Below, piece by piece: positions 58,922 through 64,000 of a stretch of DNA of 64,000 nt; within the stretch, counting starts at the first letter, position 1; each line of letters begins with the position of its first letter. A program made the position numbers and the translations under genes. The DNA lies in assembly GCA_025738555.1 (NCBI GenBank), contig JAOVFP010000014.1, forward strand, positions 1,116,001-1,180,000, read 5' to 3'. The DNA is from Cyathus striatus. Its lineage: Eukaryota; Basidiomycota; Agaricomycetes; Agaricales; Nidulariaceae. Below the pieces are notes generated by a model, which was not told the DNA's origin, did no database searches, and worked only from the letters and a program-made list of their open reading frames with translations.

Positions 58922-61350
58922 CTAAACATTCTCAGGTAGTGTAGCCTCCTGCATGCGGACCCAAAGTCCACCCTAAATTATCATGTACATCAATATTAAG
59001 GTACTAGAAAATGCTACGAAATTCCAACATACCTTACTATACATCGTCAAATGTGCTTGTGGATGAATTTTCTCAGATCCCTTCGGGCCGTAGGCACCTG
59101 CCCACTCTTTCGGTGGAAGGCTATCTATTGGCTGTGCGTCTCTAGCCAACGAAAACGACGAATACTGCTGCAATAGTCGAATTAAGAAGAAAGAAGCTTC
59201 CTGATATGCATACTACACAAAGCATTAGACAAAAATGATGTCATGAAATGGCTAATGACGAACCTGTTGTCCAAGGCAAATACGCGGGCCAGCATTAAAC
59301 GGGCAGAAAATGAACGGATTAGGTGTGAGATATTTGGCAAGACGTTCGTCAATGAAGCGGTCCGGGTCAAATTCCAGCGCTGAAGCTTTCAGTTAGAATT
59401 GCTGATAAAAAATTAGATGCATAAAATATACCATCGGGACCCCAGAGGTCAGTGCGGCGGTGCATCACGAAGACACTGTATGATACTCTTGTTCCTGCAG
59501 GAATATAGAGCGGGAGAGTTCCTGGAGTTTTGGATTCGAAAACAGTATCCTTGTTTGCAGTTCTACTGTTCATGGGACTAACAGCGAGATTTTAGTAAAG
59601 AGCATACAGAAATATGTTCAAGTCTCTTACACAGGTGGATATAATCTTAAGACCTCTACAAATAATTATCAGTATGCAACTAGCTAAACAGGAATGGGCT
59701 CACCATTCAAGAAAGCCCTGAGGTATTTCATATCGCGGATGTTTTCATACGAGGGGTACTCTGTTGCTCCGACCTTGATGAGAATTTCATCTCTAAGCCT
59801 CCGAGCGATGTCTGGATGCTCAGCCAGCATATAGAGAGAGAATGTCAATAGTGAACCCGTCTGTCGTAGCAATGATTAGTCTTCCTATTCTTTGCAGGTT
59901 ATGTTTGTTAGACATACCGTATCGCGGCCAGCCACCAATAAATTCACAAGCTGTAGCACTGTCAGCAATTGACAAGGTGAAAAAAAACCAGTACACACCT
60001 CATCCTTGAGGACTGCAGGATCTTCGGTTTGCTGAGCCAAATGGTCAAGGAGACTTTCTGTTTTATCTCCATCCAACTCGTCGTTCTTCATCTGCTTTCT
60101 CGAAATCGCCTTTTCCATAAGAGGAGTGACAAACTCGTCAACAACTACTCTGCTAGGTTTCATCTGATCTCCGGTGAGCTCGGCGAGAGGCCAAATCTGG
60201 CCTTTCCGTGCTCGAATGGATATGCTCTTTTGGCCTTCCAAAAAGGCAGCCACGAAGCGGTTCGAAGGATGGTTATTGAATGTTGGTGGATTGGGCTTAT
60301 GGGAAGATGTCGGGTACGCAAGGCCTGCACCGAGGGACTTTACATCTGTGCCGAACAAGAATTGAGTCGCAGAGTCGAGGGTAAACCTCGAGACAAGATC
60401 CTGTTATAAGGTTATAAGATATTATTAGTCGAGATTCAATATAATCTAGCAATGCGATGACATACCTGAAAGTCAATGGGATATCCTTCTGACAACCTGG
60501 CTGTTGCCTGTCGCAATGCTTCGTTAGCATGTATGGCAAATATACCAAAGTCGCTGATGCGATCTTTTATGAAGAATGGCCGGGTCATGGTGCGATGAAA
60601 CTTCCACATGTCACCTAGTTGTTTGAACGGTTGATGAGTCTTGTTGATTTCTGATCTAAGTGACTGGAGACGTACCGTCCGAATTAAAGACGCCGCTTCC
60701 CAACATAGACTTTGCCTGTTCAAAAGCCATCGGTCCTAGAAACACCGGGGGTAAATAGCTACAACACACATCATCGAGTGCGCGACTAACCCTTTTCGAA
60801 GGTAACGAACTGCGTTGCCAGGATCGCTTTCACATGGTCCGGCTCAAACGTGAAAATCTCGAAATCGATAAGAAAATGGGGTAATTCAATAGAGTAAATT
60901 ATGAACATACTCGTCGTTCGAGTGGAAGACAAATTTGATACGTATTTCCGTACTTTTCTTTCCAGTCCACGAGCAAATCGCCTTTTGAATTGAATAAGTA
61001 GATGCTTGGTAGGATTTGTGTGAATGCATACCTGGATATCCGGTATGAAGATTGTCCACAAACTTCTTCATCGTGTTGAAAGAAATAGGCCATTTCTCTT
61101 CGACAGTTGGGATTACTGTTGCACCTAGAGCTGCTGCTGCTCTTGCGTGCTTATAATCGGTATAATAACCACTAGCGATAAGAAAGATAGTCCGTGCAAA
61201 GAGAGATATCGCTATGATGGCCCAGGAAGGAAGATTATGGACGTGACCCGCGCGGAGAATGTCGAGGATTGCATAAAGAGAAGCAGATGCAACGATATAG
61301 AATGGGAGTGCTTTCGAGAGGAAGGCGAGTCCAGGTGATAACTTCATCAT
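58922..61350 (-). CDS. Cytochrome P450, CYP63-like monooxygenase
   Basis: The start ATG at 61350 gives a hydrophobic N-terminus with two membrane-like segments (residues ~8-35 and ~42-60). About a dozen ~50 bp introns follow. The order is family-typical: [30 protein letters not shown] (split by an intron); [15 protein letters not shown]-helix LLVAGRDT (~59915-59945). The K-helix EVLRL is completed across an intron at ~59645-59700, so the ExxR motif is intact, and YPPVPMNSRTA follows. The heme loop [11 protein letters not shown] is at ~59267-59310 with the Cys ligand. The last codons [10 protein letters not shown] end at TAG 58922-58924. No disruption is visible. By resemblance it is an ER-bound CYP63-type oxidase of hydrophobic xenobiotics or alkanes/fatty compounds; the substrate is inference. 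Two broken copies of its 3' end lie at 28930-29298 and 44848-45053. Confidence 0.9.
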
Positions 61351-62314
61351 CGTACTCGAAGAAACTTTAAACTAAGAGAAGATTTGAGAGGCTGTAGGGC
61401 TGATTTTTTTCAGTGAGAGAAGAGAGAGAAAATGAGTGAGTGAGTGAGAACAATGGTAATGATGAGTGGGTCCATGTTTGAGGGCGGTTTTATAGGCGGT
61501 CAGCAGAGTGTCAAGCAACATCATAAGGTCGGGGAAGTTGACCGGGGAAGTAAACCGGGGCTGAACCCGCTGAGAATAGAGCGACATGTTAGTGCAGAAT
61601 GAGAGTGATAAAACGTATGTTCGCGCAGTGCAAGCCCGCAGTATAGTCGCGGAAATAGATGGGCCCGACTCCGGGACTATTTCCGTGGCCAGTGTGGGCG
61701 GGCGTTTCTTCTTCGGCAATTCCCGTAGACTCAGAATTTCGGAAAGCACGCCGATTCCTTGCCGGTTAACCGGTTACGTCACAATCTATTATTGCGCACA
61801 TCCTCGTCCAAAAGTCGTTGGGGGTGATGAGATTTTTATAGAAATCAGTACTACACAATGTACATTGATACAGAAATACAGCTGCGCTATCATGATTTAT
61901 GATAATTAATATGCTTATTGGTCAATCGATATACGGTACCGTAATGACACTAGTAAGGTCTTGGACACTCCCCAACTCGCGAGTATGAAGAACGACTCTA
62001 CAAGCGAGAACCGAATGGATAACGTGTCCGAGTCTATTAAATACCACATTTATATTAGAGCCATATCCAGCAGCGTGACGAAAATCTCACACTACAATGA
62101 TGTCAAAGTAGTCAGGCTAGAGGTTAAGTATTAGAGGGTATTACTTCATTATAGCCAATAGCATTAGAAAGAATGAACACGTACACTCAATACGCAGACG
62201 ACAATTAGATTTGCTAAGGAGATGGCTATACATGTTGAATATTAAGGCCCAGTCAAATATCATGAGACATGGACATACTGAATAGATATATATAATATAT
62301 AATTCCTTGAACGT
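61351..62314. other. Intergenic region upstream of the P450
   Basis: It holds the P450 promoter side with a short GAGT microsatellite near 61430 (GAGTGAGTGAGTGAG). No gene recognised. Confidence 0.45.
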
Positions 62315-63493
62315 TCAAGGACATGAGAAGTATATTAAAAAAACTGAACAAATTGTCGTACCATCTCTGAGTACCGTCTTCGTCATGTACGATATTCCAT
62401 TTCGTTTAACTTTATCACATTATATCGGCGATGAATGCGCAACGAATGATTCTATGAACGTACAGGCTTTAAATGCCGGAATGAGCATTAACACCATCAT
62501 CACTGTTTAACATGTATGGTCAGTTTCGAATCACAACCTATCTGCTGAAAGTTCACCAAAGTCGTAGACAAAGAGAAGAGCCCAGACCACCCATTCAAGT
62601 GATATGCTTCCTGCAGTTGTGAGGCATCCTCTCATAATAAACTCCTGAGCACCAACTAGAAACTTGTTAATGTATCGATGCCTATGAACACAGTCCTTGA
62701 CGAAGGACTTACATTCAAGTGTGTTGATGGATATCCCTGACACAACATATGTGCCGGTCCACGTTGCTATGTGATACATGGAAAGGAAGTACGCTAACCA
62801 CCTCTTTCTTCCCCAGACCGCCCATGTACGTGTTGTAAAAATTACTGTTAATTTATATCGGTTTAAACCTAAACACTACGAAAACGATTTACGTACTTTC
62901 TGCTATACTCGTTCCGATGAGAATGAGCCCTTTCATAAACCGAAATGGATTTAAATTTCAATACAAGATAATGTTAAATCTGACATGTTACGGCGTTGAA
63001 CATTCTAAGGCATGATTGAGGTGTAGAATGCGGTATAAAGTGTACTATCCAATAGGTGTTTTAAATCAGTTATATATAACTTTGGGCCACTGAGTTTTTG
63101 GAGATAACAAACCTAAGACAGCAATCGAGGTATCGATAAAGGGAATATATCTCACAACCAGATACAGAATCTTTACCAATGTCCACTGCCGTGATTTCCA
63201 AATGAATTCAACTTCAAGTTCAAAAGTAATCAAATACTCGAAGACCTAAATGCTATCAAAAATGAATTTTCTCCAAGACATATGCAGCGTACAAGGATGG
63301 CAAGGCTAGACACTGGAATACTGCCTTGGTATGTGAATAGATGATCTTAGACGTCAAGCCACTTACCATGGAGGCACTTTCAAATAAAAAACATCATTAA
63401 GTCACGTTTGAAGTAAACAAAGTGATCTCGTACGTTGACAATTTGTAGATGTTCCAAGGCTATAGTGAATTCTGAAATTAAAAGAGAAGCCAT
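62315..63493 (-). CDS. DUF6533-type multi-pass membrane protein
   Basis: The start at 63493 reads MASLLISEFTIALEHLQIVN. A short exon SSLAIL precedes VFEYLITFELEVEFIWKS, then WTLVKILYLVVRYIPFIDTS (63090-63215), the hallmark of DUF6533 proteins. Further exons give RTWAVWGRKRWLAY (~62825), FIMRGCLTTAGSISLEW (~62610) and MLIPAFKA (~62480). The last piece is KTVLRDGTTICSVFLIYF, stopping at 62315. Introns are ~50-70 bp. About 6-7 TM segments are expected. The function of the family is not established; it is abundant in Agaricomycetes. The C-terminus seems shorter than usual, so a last exon may be missed or lost. Confidence 0.72.
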
Positions 63494-64000
63494 CCTGTAG
63501 TGGGCAATTTATCTATGGACTGTCAAGAGACGTTTTAACTGCATTTATGTACCCATGGGAGCTTGGATTCTCACGATGACTACTCATCTGAGCACGTTAG
63601 GGGGGTTCAATCTTGGCCGTTCTGTCGCGTCGCTATAGATTAGTCACTACAGCAACTTGACAGCAACACTACAATCCTGTTAAAAATTTTTAGCACACGT
63701 TACAAAACAATAGTAGCTGTATCGCATATTGCTAAGATTGAACTCCCCCGCCGTTGTCCCCGTCTTGATATGATGTTGAAGGATTCGTGTTGATCAAATG
63801 GAGGCATTATCAAATGCCTAGGTGCGTACACCTCAACATTTCCACCTATTTGTTCTTGAATGAAGAATGAGTATTTACTTCCTGAGTTCGGTGTTTGTAC
63901 TGAAAGCCTGAAGTCAGGCCATATCTTCAAAGAAATATGTCTGAAGCTGTGGATTCGTAACTTCGACAGATTGTTACACTGTACATATACAAACATCAGG
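63494..64000. other. Right edge of the window, no supported gene
   Basis: An open minus-strand frame at 63700-63996 may belong to a gene beyond the edge, but no recognisable content is present. Confidence 0.35.

Noticed and set aside
1..64000. CRISPR arrays, tRNA or rRNA genes, LTR retrotransposons
   Set aside because: No cloverleaf, rRNA core or paired direct LTRs with reverse transcriptase motifs were recognised; regular repeats present are transposon-internal.

Overview
The window looks like a filamentous basidiomycete, most probably an Agaricomycete. Coding sequence is broken by many introns of about 47-61 bp with GT-AG (twice GC-AG) ends. The gene content is typical of mushrooms: a PDR-type ABC transporter, an F-box/LRR protein, a CYP63-like P450, a DUF6533 membrane protein, NACHT NTPases, an MCT-like MFS transporter, and abundant TIR transposons. 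All assignments come from reading the sequence and recalling families; no search was run.

Layout. 1-4329: 3' part of a PDR ABC transporter (+). 4470-6086: F-box/LRR gene (-). 6833-8630: cyclin (+), with a 1.3 kb TIR element carrying GCAACGTC arrays inserted 15 bp after its stop. 11231-13033: ArsB/NhaD-like ion transporter (+) with one apparent frameshift. 17027-19745: NACHT NTPase, NLR1 (-). 22252-24040: MFS transporter (-). 24-29 kb: degenerate repeats, a TIR element (26332-28835) and a MULE-like MITE nested in it. 28930-45053: a broken P450 copy split by a 15.5 kb nested transposon. 45328-48014: NLR2 (-), damaged. 48.8-50.3 kb: a degenerate gene copy. 50763-54699: MULE/FAR1-like transposase (-) with an internal stop. 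56741-57569: unknown gene (-). 57828-58245: NLR3 remnant. 58922-61350: apparently intact P450 (-). 62315-63493: DUF6533 gene (-).

The most striking structure is the nest at 29299-44847. An outer TIR element (about 140 bp TIRs, near-perfect duplication of its target) sits inside a P450 pseudogene and carries a fragment of a WD40/inositol 5-phosphatase gene. Inside that fragment lies a 9.4 kb hAT element with an 8-bp target duplication, a full-length but interrupted transposase and a captured F-box/LRR fragment. Inside the hAT is a 3.55 kb fold-back palindrome whose ~1.1 kb arms carry 19-bp minisatellites (8 versus 11 copies).

The host genes (efflux pump, P450, MFS and ion transporters, NLRs) are interspersed single transcription units and do not form an obvious biosynthetic cluster. 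Several decayed copies carry TGA where the intact relative has, or the family is recalled to have, an Arg CGA codon. That suggests C-to-T decay of duplicated DNA.
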